A stretch of DNA of 64,000 nt, from assembly GCF_022811705.1 (NCBI RefSeq), contig NZ_CP094528.1, forward strand, positions 2,480,001 to 2,544,000, read 5' to 3'. The notes under the pieces are model-generated. The model did not search any database and was not told where the DNA came from. It was given only the letters and a program-made list of their open reading frames with translations. How positions within the stretch are numbered: position 1 is the stretch's first letter; every line of letters begins with the position of its first letter. The translations under genes were made by a program, and so were the position numbers. This document shows positions 43,416 to 51,740 of the stretch, one piece after another. Origin of the DNA: Agromyces larvae (GTDB lineage Bacteria; Actinomycetota; Actinomycetes; Actinomycetales; Microbacteriaceae).

Positions 43416-45013
43416 CCGCCGCCCTCGTGCCCCTCGTCGTGCTGCTGCCCCTGCTCGGCGCCGCCGTCGCGCTCATCCTCGGCCGCCACCGGCAAGCCCA
43501 GATGGCCGTCTCGGCGAGCGCGCTCGGGCTCGTCGTGGTGATCGCGACCACGCTGCTGATCACGATCGACCAGAGCGGGCACGGCGTGGTCGTCGCCGTC
43601 GGCGACTGGTTGCCCCCGTTCGGCATCGTGCTCGTCGTCGACCGGCTGAGCGCCATCATGCTGCTGATCTCGGGGATCGTGCTGCTCGGCGTGCTCGTGT
43701 ACGCCGTCGGCCAGGGCATCGCCGACCAGCATCGCGAAACGCCGGTGTCGATCTTCCACCCGTCGTACCTGATCCTGTCGGCGGGCGTGTTCAACGCCTT
43801 CATCGCGGGCGACCTGTTCAACCTGTACGTCGGATTCGAGATCCTGCTGAGCGCGAGCTACGTGCTGCTCACCCTCGGCGGCACCGGCGAACGGATCCGT
43901 GCCGGCGTCACCTACATCATCGTCAGCCTCATGTCGTCGCTGTTCTTCCTGTCGGCGATCGCGCTCGTCTACGGCGCCACGGGCACCGCGAACATCGCGC
44001 AGCTCTCGGTGCGCATCGCCGAACTGCCCGCCGACGTGCAGCTCATCCTGCACCTGCTGCTGCTCATCGCGTTCGGCATCAAGGCGGCGGTGTTCCCGCT
44101 GTCGTTCTGGCTGCCCGACTCGTACCCCACCGCGCCCGCGCCCGTCACCGCGGTGTTCGCCGGGTTGCTGACGAAGGTCGGCGTGTACGCGATCATCCGC
44201 ACCGAGACGGTGATCTTCGCCGACAGCGACGTGTCTGCGCTGCTGCTCGTGATCGGCGGGCTCACCATGGTCGTCGGCATCCTCGGTGCGCTCACCCAGG
44301 CCGACATCAAGCGACTCCTGTCGTTCACCCTCGTCAGTCACATCGGCTACATGATCTTCGGCATCGGCCTCGCGAACGAGACCGGCCTCGCGGCGACGAT
44401 CTACTACGTGGTGCACCACATCACCGTGCAGACGGCGCTGTTCCTCACGACCGGGCTGATCGAGCGGTTCGGCGGCGCGACCTCCATCAACCGGCTCGCG
44501 GGTCTGCTGAAGGCGTCGCCGCTGCTGGCGATCCTGTTCTTCATCCCGGCGCTGAACCTCGGAGGCATCCCCCCGTTCTCGGGATTCCTCGGCAAAGCGG
44601 GCCTGTTCCTCGCGGGCGGCGCCGCGGCGAGCGGCACGGATGTCCCGGGCGGCGCGCCGTGGCTCATCTGGGCGATCATCGGGGCCGGCGCACTCACGTC
44701 GCTCATCACGCTGTACGCCCTCACCCGGTTCTGGAACATGGCGTTCTGGCGCGGACGCGACGAACTCGAGGGGTACGAGTCGGTGCTGCTCGAATCGGTG
44801 CAGGAGTTCCCGGGCGCGCAGGGCGCGACCACCGCGACGGCGACACGCACCACCCCCGTGCTCATGGTCGTCGCGACCACCGCGCTCGTCGTCGTCACCC
44901 TGCTGCTCACGGTCTTCGCCGGCCCGTTCTTCGACCTCGCCGGACGGGCGGCGGCGAACCTCTCCGACCCGTCGCTGTACGTGTCCCTAGTCTTCCCCGG
45001 AGGGATCCGATGA
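43412..45013 (+). CDS. mrpD: Mrp antiporter subunit D
   Basis: NuoN-like subunit of 533 aa with about 14 helices. Typical segments are IVLVVDRLSAIMLLISGIVLL, NAFIAGDLFNLYVGFEILLSASYVLL (carrying the conserved Glu), FGIKAAVFPLSFWLPDSYPTAPAPVTAVFAGLLTKVGVYAIIR (in pieces) and SFTLVSHIGYMIFGIGL. It forms a second proton path in the Mrp complex. GTG 43412 overlaps the mrpC stop (GTGA). The reading frame closes with VFPGGIR just where mrpE begins. Confidence 0.95.
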   Translation: MTAALVPLVVLLPLLGAAVALILGRHRQAQMAVSASALGLVVVIATTLLITIDQSGHGVVVAVGDWLPPFGIVLVVDRLSAIMLLISGIVLLGVLVYAVGQGIADQHRETPVSIFHPSYLILSAGVFNAFIAGDLFNLYVGFEILLSASYVLLTLGGTGERIRAGVTYIIVSLMSSLFFLSAIALVYGATGTANIAQLSVRIAELPADVQLILHLLLLIAFGIKAAVFPLSFWLPDSYPTAPAPVTAVFAGLLTKVGVYAIIRTETVIFADSDVSALLLVIGGLTMVVGILGALTQADIKRLLSFTLVSHIGYMIFGIGLANETGLAATIYYVVHHITVQTALFLTTGLIERFGGATSINRLAGLLKASPLLAILFFIPALNLGGIPPFSGFLGKAGLFLAGGAAASGTDVPGGAPWLIWAIIGAGALTSLITLYALTRFWNMAFWRGRDELEGYESVLLESVQEFPGAQGATTATATRTTPVLMVVATTALVVVTLLLTVFAGPFFDLAGRAAANLSDPSLYVSLVFPGGIR

Positions 45014-45609
45014 TGCACGCCGAGGTCTCGCGCTGGCGCAGCGTCTGGCGCCAGCTGCCGCTGCTGGTCGCCCTGGTGGCGCTCTGGCTGCTGCTGTGGG
45101 ACCACATCGACGTCCTGACCGTCGTGACCGGCGTGGTGCTGGCGATCGCGGTGACCCGCGCGCTCTACCTGCCGCCGGTGCTGCTCAGCGGCCGGTTCAA
45201 CCCCTGGCGCGGCCTGCTGCTCGGCCTGCGCATGATCTTCGACGTGGTGGTCGCGTCCCTGCAGGTCGCCGTGTACTCGCTGCTGCCCGGGTGGAAGCCG
45301 ATCAGCGCGATCATCGCGGTGCAGCTGCTCACCCGCAGCGACCTCGTCACCACTCTCACCGCCGAGGCGATCTCGGTGGTGCCCGGCACCGTCGTGGTCG
45401 ACATCGACCGCGAGCGCGGCCTGCTCTACCTGCACGCGCTCGGCACCCGCACGAAAGCCGACCTCGAACGCACGCACCGCAACGTGCTCGGCACCGAGGA
45501 ACGCATCGTGCTCGCGATCGGCACGCACGAGCAGGCCGAAGCCATCCGGCAGGCGCGACGCGAACGTCGCGCGGCCGCCCGAGACATCCGATCGAAGGAG
45601 CACCGATGA
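45010..45609 (+). CDS. mrpE: Mrp antiporter subunit E
   Basis: Small membrane subunit of 199 aa with two or three helices near the N-terminus (LPLLVALVALWLLLWDH, VLTVVTGVVLAIAVTRALY). The MnhE cytosolic domain follows: LRMIFDVVVASLQVAVYSLLPGWKP, TSLTAEAISVVPGT-like TLTAEAISVVPGTVVVDID, and LYLHALGTRT. Two adjacent ATGs (45010, 45013) are possible. The first overlaps the mrpD stop and has GGAGGG five bases upstream, so it is preferred. The tail is basic (RQARRERRAAARDIRSKEHR). Confidence 0.93.
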   Translation: MMHAEVSRWRSVWRQLPLLVALVALWLLLWDHIDVLTVVTGVVLAIAVTRALYLPPVLLSGRFNPWRGLLLGLRMIFDVVVASLQVAVYSLLPGWKPISAIIAVQLLTRSDLVTTLTAEAISVVPGTVVVDIDRERGLLYLHALGTRTKADLERTHRNVLGTEERIVLAIGTHEQAEAIRQARRERRAAARDIRSKEHR

Positions 45610-45878
45610 GCTTCCTCAACATCGTCGCCATCGCCGCCGGCATCATGTTCGGCATCGGCGGACTCGCCGCCGTCTCCCGCATCATCCGCGGACCGTCCAT
45701 CCTCGACCGCGCCCTCGCGACCGATGTGCTGCTCGCGATCGCGATGTGCGCACTCGGCGCCGAGATGGCGATCAACCGGCACACTGACACCCTCGTCATC
45801 CTGCTGGTGCTCGCGATGTTCGCGGTCGTCGGCTCGATCTCGATCGCTCGGTTCATGGCGCGACAGGACGTCTCGTGA
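45606..45878 (+). CDS. mrpF: Mrp antiporter subunit F
   Basis: Subunit of 90 aa with three helices: LNIVAIAAGIMFGIGGLAAV, the conserved cytosolic RIIRGPSILDRALATDVLLA, and LVILLVLAMFAVVGSISIARFMA. RGPSxxDRxxAxD is the MrpF/MnhF signature. ATG 45606 overlaps the mrpE stop. It is followed by an ATGA-like overlap (GTGA) with mrpG. Confidence 0.94.
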   Translation: MSFLNIVAIAAGIMFGIGGLAAVSRIIRGPSILDRALATDVLLAIAMCALGAEMAINRHTDTLVILLVLAMFAVVGSISIARFMARQDVS

Positions 45879-46237
45879 GCCCCGCCGAGATCGCCGTCGG
45901 ACTGCTCATCCTGCTGAGCGCGTTCCTGTCGATGGCCGCCGGCATCGGCATCGTGCGATTCCCCGACGTGCTCACCCGGCTGCACGCGGCGACCAAGCCG
46001 CAGGTGCTGGGCCTCGCGACCATCCTCGCCGCGATCGTCCTGCGCGCCCCGACCTGGGGCGTGCTCACCACGGCGGTGCTGGTGATGACGTTCCAGTTGC
46101 TCACCCAGCCGATGACGGCCCACATGCTCGGCCGCTCCGCCTACCGCACCTCGCACGTGCGGCTCGACCTGCTCATCGAGGACGAGCTCGGCCGCGACAT
46201 CGCGGAGCACGCCGAGCCCGAAGCATCCGAGCGCTGA
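45875..46237 (+). CDS. mrpG: Mrp antiporter subunit G
   Basis: Last subunit, 120 aa: IAVGLLILLSAFLSMAAGIGIVRFPDVLTRLHAATKPQVLGLATILAAIVL (in parts) with the PhaG/MnhG signature RFPDVLTRLHAATKPQVLG. Three helices, then a cytosolic tail (DLLIEDELGRDIAEHAEPEASER). GTG 45875 overlaps the mrpF stop. The operon ends at a strong palindrome (46268-46308), so the full set is AB, C, D, E, F, G. Confidence 0.94.
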   Translation: MSPAEIAVGLLILLSAFLSMAAGIGIVRFPDVLTRLHAATKPQVLGLATILAAIVLRAPTWGVLTTAVLVMTFQLLTQPMTAHMLGRSAYRTSHVRLDLLIEDELGRDIAEHAEPEASER

Positions 46238-46267
46238 GCGGTCGCCTCGTCTCGCGGCGCCCCATCT

Positions 46268-46308
46268 CGCGACTGAGGTCCCAGTCGCGCAGATCGACCT
46301 CAGTCGCG
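46268..46308. terminator. 13-bp perfect palindrome at convergent gene ends
   Basis: CGCGACTGAGGTC (46268-46280) and GACCTCAGTCGCG (46296-46308) enclose a 15-base loop that itself repeats part of the arm (CCAGTCGCG). It spans the stop of the small membrane protein gene and follows mrpG by 30 bases. A bidirectional terminator is probable. The word TCGCGCAGATCGACCT (46285-46300) recurs inverted at 52824-52839. Confidence 0.65.
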
Positions 46309-46680
46309 GTCGCGCATGCGATCGCTTCGGGCGAGCACGGTCGCCGCGATGAGCGTGGCGAGGCACAGCACGGCGGGGCCGACGGTCTTCGCGAGGTCGC
46401 CCTGCACGGCACCGATGAACGTGTCGATGCCCTGCACGATGGTCATCGCGACCGCGCCGACGAGCAGCGCCGAGTCGACGCGGAAGATCGGCGCGATCAG
46501 CACGACGAGCACGAGCGCGATGCTGCGCGCGGCCGCATAGAGCGCGTTCGCGTTGTCAGCGGCGACACCGCCGTCGACGACGGCGATGACGGCGAAGCTC
46601 ACGCTCACGATCGCGCTCACCGCCGTGATGGCGTAGCAGATCCAGAAGGCGGCGCCCCGGGCGCGTGCCGGTTCGGTCAT
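46300..46680 (-). CDS. small four-helix membrane protein
   Basis: Protein of 126 aa with four hydrophobic segments: AFWICYAITAVSAIVSVSFAVIAVV, LYAAARSIALVLVVLIAPIF, SALLVGAVAMTIVQGIDTFIGAV and VGPAVLCLATLIAATVLA. It ends in SDRMRDRD. No known motif; it resembles many unannotated actinobacterial membrane proteins. Convergent with the Mrp operon, its stop lying inside the shared palindrome. Not recognisable as an Mrp component. Confidence 0.75.
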   Translation of the reverse strand: MTEPARARGAAFWICYAITAVSAIVSVSFAVIAVVDGGVAADNANALYAAARSIALVLVVLIAPIFRVDSALLVGAVAMTIVQGIDTFIGAVQGDLAKTVGPAVLCLATLIAATVLARSDRMRDRD

Positions 46681-46785
46681 GCCCTCAGCGTGGACGGCGC
46701 GATGCCGTCGGTCAAGCGGCCGCGCCCGCCGACCCGCGCTCGACGGTCTGGAAGGGATCGCCCACGGCGCGGACGGGAGGACGCC

Positions 46786-47571
46786 TCAGTCGCGCCCGGT
46801 GAACACCGGCGTGCGCTTCTGCTGGAAGGCTGCGAAGCCCTCGCGGTAATCGGATGTCTCGCAGAGCGCCGCCTGCGCACGGTTCTCCTCGGCCATCGAC
46901 GCCCACAGACCGAGCCGTTCGTCGCGGAGCGCGGCGACGAGCCGCTTCGACGCGGCGAACGCGAGCGTCGGGCCGGCGGCGGCGGTGCGCGCGGCCCGGA
47001 GCGTGGCATCCGTGACCTCGTCGGCGGGGAGGACGCGCGAGAACAGCCCTGAAGCGACCGCCTCGGACCCCGACATGAGCCGGCCCGTCACGATGAGGTC
47101 CATGGTGCGGTGCGCGCCGAGGCGCTCGACGAAGAGGGCGTGCCCGCCCGAGTCGAGGGTCGCGCCGAGGTTGGCGAACGGCGACCCGATCTTCGCGGTG
47201 TCGGCGACGTAGACGACGTCGCTCGCGATGAGCAGACCGAGACCGACCCCGAGGCACGCGCCGTGCGCGACGGCGAACGTCGGAACCGGGATGCCGGCGA
47301 TGCGCTGCAGCAGCGGCTCGACGAGCCCGCCGAGGTAGCCGAGCACGTCGTCCTCGCGGGGGTCGACCCCCGCGATGTCGCGGCCGGCGCAGAACGCCCG
47401 ACCTTCGCCGCGCAGCACGAGGGCGCGCACGTCACCGGCGTCGGCGAGCCGGGCGGCTTCGACGTAGGCGGCGTCGAGGTCGCGCAGCGCCCGCTCGTCG
47501 AGCGCGTTCAGCTTCTCGGGCGCGTTCAGCACCACCTCGGCGACCGCGTCGTGGACGGCGAACTCGATCAT
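46786..47571 (-). CDS. enoyl-CoA hydratase/isomerase family protein
   Basis: Crotonase-fold protein of 261 aa, the usual length. It shows LNAPEKLNALDERALRDLDAAY, the oxyanion-hole segments RAFCAGRDIAGVDP and HGACLGVGLGLLIASDVVY, and AKIGSPFANLGATLDSGG. The C-terminal EGFAAFQQKRTPVFTG is standard. At the second catalytic position it has a glycine-rich LDSGG rather than the glutamate of dedicated hydratases, so an isomerase or PaaG/PaaB-like role is plausible. A PaaR-like operator lies 42 bases before its start, favouring phenylacetate catabolism (inference). ATG 47571 with GGGAGC. Confidence 0.85.
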   Translation of the reverse strand: MIEFAVHDAVAEVVLNAPEKLNALDERALRDLDAAYVEAARLADAGDVRALVLRGEGRAFCAGRDIAGVDPREDDVLGYLGGLVEPLLQRIAGIPVPTFAVAHGACLGVGLGLLIASDVVYVADTAKIGSPFANLGATLDSGGHALFVERLGAHRTMDLIVTGRLMSGSEAVASGLFSRVLPADEVTDATLRAARTAAAGPTLAFAASKRLVAALRDERLGLWASMAEENRAQAALCETSDYREGFAAFQQKRTPVFTGRD

Positions 47572-47612
47572 GGCTGCTCCCTGCTCCTCGTCGTCGGGGA
47601 GATCGGCGCGAT

Positions 47613-47634
47613 ACCGACCGATCGTTCAGTCAGC
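47613..47634. promoter_or_regulatory. PaaR-like (TetR-family) operator
   Basis: ACCGACCGATCGTTCAGTCAGC matches the corynebacterial PaaR consensus ACTNACCGNNCGNNCGGTNAGT at 13 of 16 defined positions (consensus from memory). It lies just upstream of the enoyl-CoA hydratase gene, whose family includes phenylacetate-pathway enzymes. No paaR gene is in the window. Confidence 0.45.
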
Positions 47635-47670
47635 ATAACCGGGCGCACCGACCGACCCCCGCACCCCTCC

Positions 47671-47806
47671 CCACCCCGAACGCACTCCAGCCCCACCCCG
47701 AACGCAATTCAGCTCCACCCCGAACGCAATTCAGGTACGGAGGGCGTGTCGCGCCCCGGAAGTCGGCGTGTCGGAGCGACACGCCGACTCCCGACCTGAA
47801 TTGCGT
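47671..47806. terminator. composite intergenic element 3' of the RNA helicase gene
   Basis: Three 22-base direct repeats (CCACCCCGAACGCA..., at 47671, 47693 and 47715) lead into a nested core. The outer arms are ACGCAATTCAGGT (47724-47736) and its exact complement (47794-47806). The inner hairpin is AGTCGGCGTGTCG-GAG-CGACACGCCGACT (47761-47789), 13 perfect pairs with a 3-base loop. A G-rich arm (47811-47842) follows. The hairpin probably terminates the helicase mRNA, read leftward. Confidence 0.6.
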
Positions 47807-47847
47807 ACCTCGTGGGTGGGTGAGCGGGTGGCGGGTGGGTGGACTCG

Positions 47848-50385
47848 TCAGGCGGTGGGGGATGCCTCGACGGGCTCCGTGGCATCCGCCTCGCCGTCGG
47901 TGTCGAGGAGGTCCACGACGACGAGCTCGTCCTCGAACGACTCGTCGGACGCGAGCTCCTCGTCGACCTCAGCCTCATCGGCCTCAGCCTCGAGCTCCTC
48001 CGCGACATCCGCCTCGTAGGAGTCCGCTTCGAAGCCCTCCTCCGACTCGATCGCCGCGATCTCCACCGGGCCGAGGTCGTCGAGCAGCGCGTCGCCGAGG
48101 CGCACGTCCTCGAAGTCGACCTCGATCTCGGCTCGGTCGAGCAGGTCGTTCATACGGCGCTGACGGTTGCGCGGGATGAGCGTGACGACCCGGCCCATGC
48201 GGCCGGCGCGACCGGTGCGGCCGGCGCGGTGCAGGTAGGTCTTGTACTCGTCGGGCGCGTCGGCCTGGATCACCAGGTCGATGTCGTCGACATGGATGCC
48301 TCGGGCGGCGACGTCGGTCGCGACCAGCACGTCGACCCGCCCGCTGGTGAGCTGGTGCAGGTTGCGCGTGCGGCGCGACTGGTTGAGGTCGCCGTGCAGG
48401 GCGACGGCGCGGATGCCGGCCTCCTCGAGGTGCTCGGTCAGATCCTCGGCGAACGCACGGGTGCGCGAGAAGACGAGGGTCTTGCCGTCGCGGTCGGCGA
48501 GCGCCGCGACGATGTCACGCTTGTCACGGTTCTCGATGACGAACACGCGGTGGTCGATCGTGCCCGACGACTGGTCTTCGCCGGCCACCTCGTGCACCGC
48601 CGGGTCGACGAGGAACTCGTCGACGAGCGTCGCCACACCGGTGTCGAGCGTCGCCGAGAACAGCAGCTTCTGCCCGCCGGGCTTGGTGAGGCGGAGGATC
48701 CGCTGCACCGGCTCGAGGAACCCGAGGTCGCACATGTGGTCGGCCTCGTCGAGCACGGTGATCTCGATCGCCGAGAGGTCGAGGTGACCCTGGCGCTCGA
48801 GGTCCTCGATGCGTCCGGGCGTGCCGATCACGATGTCGACGCCGCGACGCAGCGCGCCGACCTGACGGGCCTGCGGCACACCGCCGTAGACCTGCGTCGT
48901 GAACAGGCCCACGGCCTGCGCGATCGGCTGCACGGTGCGGTCGATCTGCAGCGCGAGCTCGCGCGTCGGCGCGAGGATGAGCGCGCGGGGCGCGCGGCCC
49001 ATCTCGCGCTTGCGACGGCCGTCGGGGCCGTTCGGGAGGTCACGCTGCTTCGCCGCCCACAGTTGCATGAGCCGCTCGACGGTCGGCGCGCCGAACGCGA
49101 TCGTCTTGCCCGACCCGGTGCGCCCGCGACCGAGCACGTCGCGACCCTCGAGCACGACCGGGATGGTCGCGGCCTGGATCGGGAACGGGTGCTCGGCGCC
49201 GAGGTCGCCCAGGGCGCGGACGATGTTCTGGCCGAGGCCGAGGTCGCCGAAGCTCACGCCGTCGACGGCTTCGGCCTGGATGGCGTCGGCCGCGAGCCGC
49301 TCGAGCACGACATCGTCTTCGGGGGTGAAGGCGGGCCGCTCGTCACGGGCCGGGTAGAACGAGGAGGGGCGGCGCTCGCTGTCGCGGAAGCCGGGGCGCT
49401 CGACGTCGCGACGCGGGGCGCGGTCGGCGCGATCGGTGCGGTCGCGGTCGAACTCGCGGCGCGCGGGCCGCTCGCCGCGGTCGTCGAAGCGGCGCGGGGC
49501 ACGGGCGCGGTCGTCGCGGTCGAAGTCGCGGCGAGCCGGACGGTCGGTGCGGTCGAAGTCACGACGCGGGGCACGGTCGTCACGGTCGAAGTCCCGACGC
49601 GGCGCACGGTCGTCACGGTCGAACCGGCGCGGCGCACCACCGTCGCGAGGGGCGCGATCGCGGTCGAACTCACGACGCGGCGCACGATCGGTGCGGTCGA
49701 AGTCCCGACGCGGCGCACGGTCGTCGCGGTCGAACCGGCGCGGCGCACCACCGTCGCGAGGGGCGCGGTCGCGGTCGAAGTCACGACGCGGCGCACGATC
49801 GGTGCGGTCGAAGTCACGACGCGGCGCACGGTCGTCACGGTCGAACCGGCGCGGCGCACCACCGTCGCGAGGGGCGCGATCGCGGTCGAAGTCCCGGCGC
49901 GGCGCACCACCGTCGCGAGGGGTGCGGTCGCGATCGAACTCGCGGCGCGCAGGACGCTCACCGCGGTCGTCGAACCGGCGCGGAGCCCGGTCGAACTCGC
50001 GGCGCGGAGCGCGGTCGTCGCGGTCGAACCTGCGCGGCGCACCGCCGTCGCGCGGCGCACGGTCGCGGTCGAACTCGCGGCGCGGAGCGCGGTCGTCACG
50101 GTCGTACCGGCGACCGGCGTCGCGGCCGTCGCGTCCGGCGTCGCGGCCATCACGTCCGCCCTGCTCGGGGCGTGCGTCGGCGCGGTGCGGCGTGCGGCCG
50201 CTGGCGACGCGCTCGTCGCGGCTCCAGCGGGCCTTCTTCGGGGCATCCTCGTCGGGGCGGTAGCCGCGGTGACCGGGGCTGCGCGATCCGGACTTGGGGG
50301 CACCCGACTTCGAGGCGCCGCGCGCGTACGAGGGGTCGAAGTTGCGAGCGGGTCGTCCGCCGGCGGGCTTCTTGTTCTTGGGCAT
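47848..50385 (-). CDS. DEAD-box RNA helicase with long repetitive N-terminus
   Basis: Protein of 845 aa. Residues about 80-320 are an Arg/Asp/Phe-rich array of units such as [14 protein letters not shown] and [13 protein letters not shown]. The helicase core follows: Q-motif region [18 protein letters not shown] (near 378), Walker [11 protein letters not shown] (near 422), [14 protein letters not shown] (near 547), SAT (near 575) and the C-terminal [13 protein letters not shown] and [11 protein letters not shown]. An acidic tail ends the chain. It should unwind structured RNA (ribosome assembly, mRNA turnover, cold adaptation) and may phase-separate through its charged tail (inference). The start is ATG 50385 with GGAAGCTCC upstream; the longer upstream frame is unlikely. 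Confidence 0.92.
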   Translation of the reverse strand: MPKNKKPAGGRPARNFDPSYARGASKSGAPKSGSRSPGHRGYRPDEDAPKKARWSRDERVASGRTPHRADARPEQGGRDGRDAGRDGRDAGRRYDRDDRAPRREFDRDRAPRDGGAPRRFDRDDRAPRREFDRAPRRFDDRGERPARREFDRDRTPRDGGAPRRDFDRDRAPRDGGAPRRFDRDDRAPRRDFDRTDRAPRRDFDRDRAPRDGGAPRRFDRDDRAPRRDFDRTDRAPRREFDRDRAPRDGGAPRRFDRDDRAPRRDFDRDDRAPRRDFDRTDRPARRDFDRDDRARAPRRFDDRGERPARREFDRDRTDRADRAPRRDVERPGFRDSERRPSSFYPARDERPAFTPEDDVVLERLAADAIQAEAVDGVSFGDLGLGQNIVRALGDLGAEHPFPIQAATIPVVLEGRDVLGRGRTGSGKTIAFGAPTVERLMQLWAAKQRDLPNGPDGRRKREMGRAPRALILAPTRELALQIDRTVQPIAQAVGLFTTQVYGGVPQARQVGALRRGVDIVIGTPGRIEDLERQGHLDLSAIEITVLDEADHMCDLGFLEPVQRILRLTKPGGQKLLFSATLDTGVATLVDEFLVDPAVHEVAGEDQSSGTIDHRVFVIENRDKRDIVAALADRDGKTLVFSRTRAFAEDLTEHLEEAGIRAVALHGDLNQSRRTRNLHQLTSGRVDVLVATDVAARGIHVDDIDLVIQADAPDEYKTYLHRAGRTGRAGRMGRVVTLIPRNRQRRMNDLLDRAEIEVDFEDVRLGDALLDDLGPVEIAAIESEEGFEADSYEADVAEELEAEADEAEVDEELASDESFEDELVVVDLLDTDGEADATEPVEASPTA
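49430..50110 (-). repeat. degenerate tandem repeats in helicase coding sequence
   Basis: About 680 bases of near-repeats encode the RD-rich array of the DEAD-box protein. The stretch GGCGCACCACCGTCGCGAGG (+ strand) occurs near 49631, 49742, 49854 and 49901, with a diverged copy near 50036. Between them alternate GTCACG/GTCGCGGTCGAA units. Such arrays recombine easily and change length. Confidence 0.85.
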
Positions 50386-50402
50386 GGTGGAGCTTCCTGG
50401 GT

Positions 50403-50416
50403 TGTACTCGAGTACA
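50403..50416. promoter_or_regulatory. 14-bp perfect palindrome upstream of the RNA helicase
   Basis: TGTACTCGAGTACA is a perfect palindrome 18 bases before the helicase ATG, within the probable 5' untranslated region or promoter. Its AT-containing sequence is unusual here. It could be an operator or an RNA hairpin; I do not recognise the cognate regulator. Confidence 0.4.
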
Positions 50417-50663
50417 TGGCGAACGTGCCACGCGCAGGCGCAGCACGATCGAGAACCCGGAACTGTCGTAGACCGGGGCCGTTCACATACGGTGACTATC
50501 CGGAGGCCTAAACGCCTCGGAACCGGCCCTGCAGACTCACAAACCCATCCGCGCACGTGGCGCGGTGTCCAGACCGACCCCACCACGATACCGGTCCCGC
50601 CTGGGAATCCGCCGCCACCGAACGTGAGATACCATCACTGCACCCCCGACCGGAAGCCCGCCC

Positions 50664-51677
50664 GTGACCCAGACCCGAACCCGCGGCACCGGCGGTCTCG
50701 GCGGCCGGCATCGCAGCCGGTCCCTGCTGATCGCCGCCGCCGTCGTTGCCGCGCTCGCGACGACTTCGGTGCTGAGCGCGTTCCACACGCGGCTCGAGCC
50801 GATCGATCCGCAGGGTCCGGATGCCGCGAGCGAGGTCGTCGGTCCCGAGATCGTCGGCATCCGCACGTTCACCCCGCCGGCGGGGCTGCGCGTCGCGGCC
50901 GACCTCGAGTACGGCACCCGCGAGGACGGCACGCTGCTCACCCTGGACGTGTGTCTGCCGCCGGCGGTCGGTCTCGGCCTCGATCTCCCGGCGGTCGTCT
51001 CGGTGCACGGCGGCAGTTGGGCGCGCGGCGACAAGGCCAACGCCGACTGGCGCAACGTGTGCCTGTGGCTGGCGAGCGAGGGATTCGTCGCGGCATCCGT
51101 GAACTACCGGCTCGTCCCCGACGCCGTCTTCCCCGCCCAGCTCGAGGATGTGCAGCTCGCCGTCGAGTGGCTGCGCGACCCCGAGCAGGTCGAACGGTTC
51201 GACCTCGATCCGGCCCGCATCGGCGTGTTCGGGGGCTCGGCGGGCGGCAACCTGGCCGCCCTCGTCGGCGCCGACGGCGAGGGGTCGCTCGACGAGGGGT
51301 CGCGGGTCGCGGCCGTGGTCGACCTGTCGGGTCCGGTGGTGCTCGACGGCATCGCCGAGGGCGAGGAGTGGTTGCGCGGCATCGTGGGCGCCTACCTCGC
51401 GTGCGACCCCGACACGCTCGACACGACCGGATGCCCCGCCGCGGCGCCGGCATCGCCGGGCACGCTGGCCGATGCATCCGACCCGCCCGTGTTCATCGGG
51501 CACGCCGAACAGGAGATCATCCCGCTCGTCCAGTCGCTCGGCTACGCCGAGTCGCTCCGGGCGGCGGGTGTGCCGGTTGAGCTGGCCGTCGTGCCGGGCG
51601 GCGAGCACTCGATCGGCATCCTCGACGCCGGGCTGCGCGAACGCGTGGCCGCGTTCCTGCACGCGCAGCTGGGCTGA
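50664..51677 (+). CDS. secreted alpha/beta hydrolase (esterase type)
   Basis: Protein of 337 aa. An N-terminal signal or membrane helix (SLLIAAAVVAALATTSVLSAF) precedes an alpha/beta hydrolase of the BD-FAE/carboxylesterase type. It has VVSVHGGSWARGDK (HGG oxyanion hole), nucleophile elbow GVFGGSAGGNLA, NYRLVP, and a likely acid/histidine pair in IGHAEQEIIPLV and GGEHSIGI. LDVCLPP in the strand before the HGG is typical of this group. It probably hydrolyses short esters outside the membrane. GTG 50664 with GGAAG upstream. Confidence 0.85.
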   Translation: MTQTRTRGTGGLGGRHRSRSLLIAAAVVAALATTSVLSAFHTRLEPIDPQGPDAASEVVGPEIVGIRTFTPPAGLRVAADLEYGTREDGTLLTLDVCLPPAVGLGLDLPAVVSVHGGSWARGDKANADWRNVCLWLASEGFVAASVNYRLVPDAVFPAQLEDVQLAVEWLRDPEQVERFDLDPARIGVFGGSAGGNLAALVGADGEGSLDEGSRVAAVVDLSGPVVLDGIAEGEEWLRGIVGAYLACDPDTLDTTGCPAAAPASPGTLADASDPPVFIGHAEQEIIPLVQSLGYAESLRAAGVPVELAVVPGGEHSIGILDAGLRERVAAFLHAQLG

Positions 51678-51740
51678 TCTCGGCCGGCGCGGCGTCGCAA
51701 CCCCTCGACGCCCGCGACGGCGACCTGCCATCATCGCGGC

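Noticed and set aside
49430..50110. CRISPR-like regularly spaced repeats
   Set aside because: They are coding repeats of an RD-rich protein region, degenerate and without unique spacers; no cas genes are nearby.
47839..50511. An 890-aa plus-strand frame over the DEAD-box helicase
   Set aside because: It arises because the repeats keep all frames open; the helicase frame alone has the DEAD, Q and SAT motifs.
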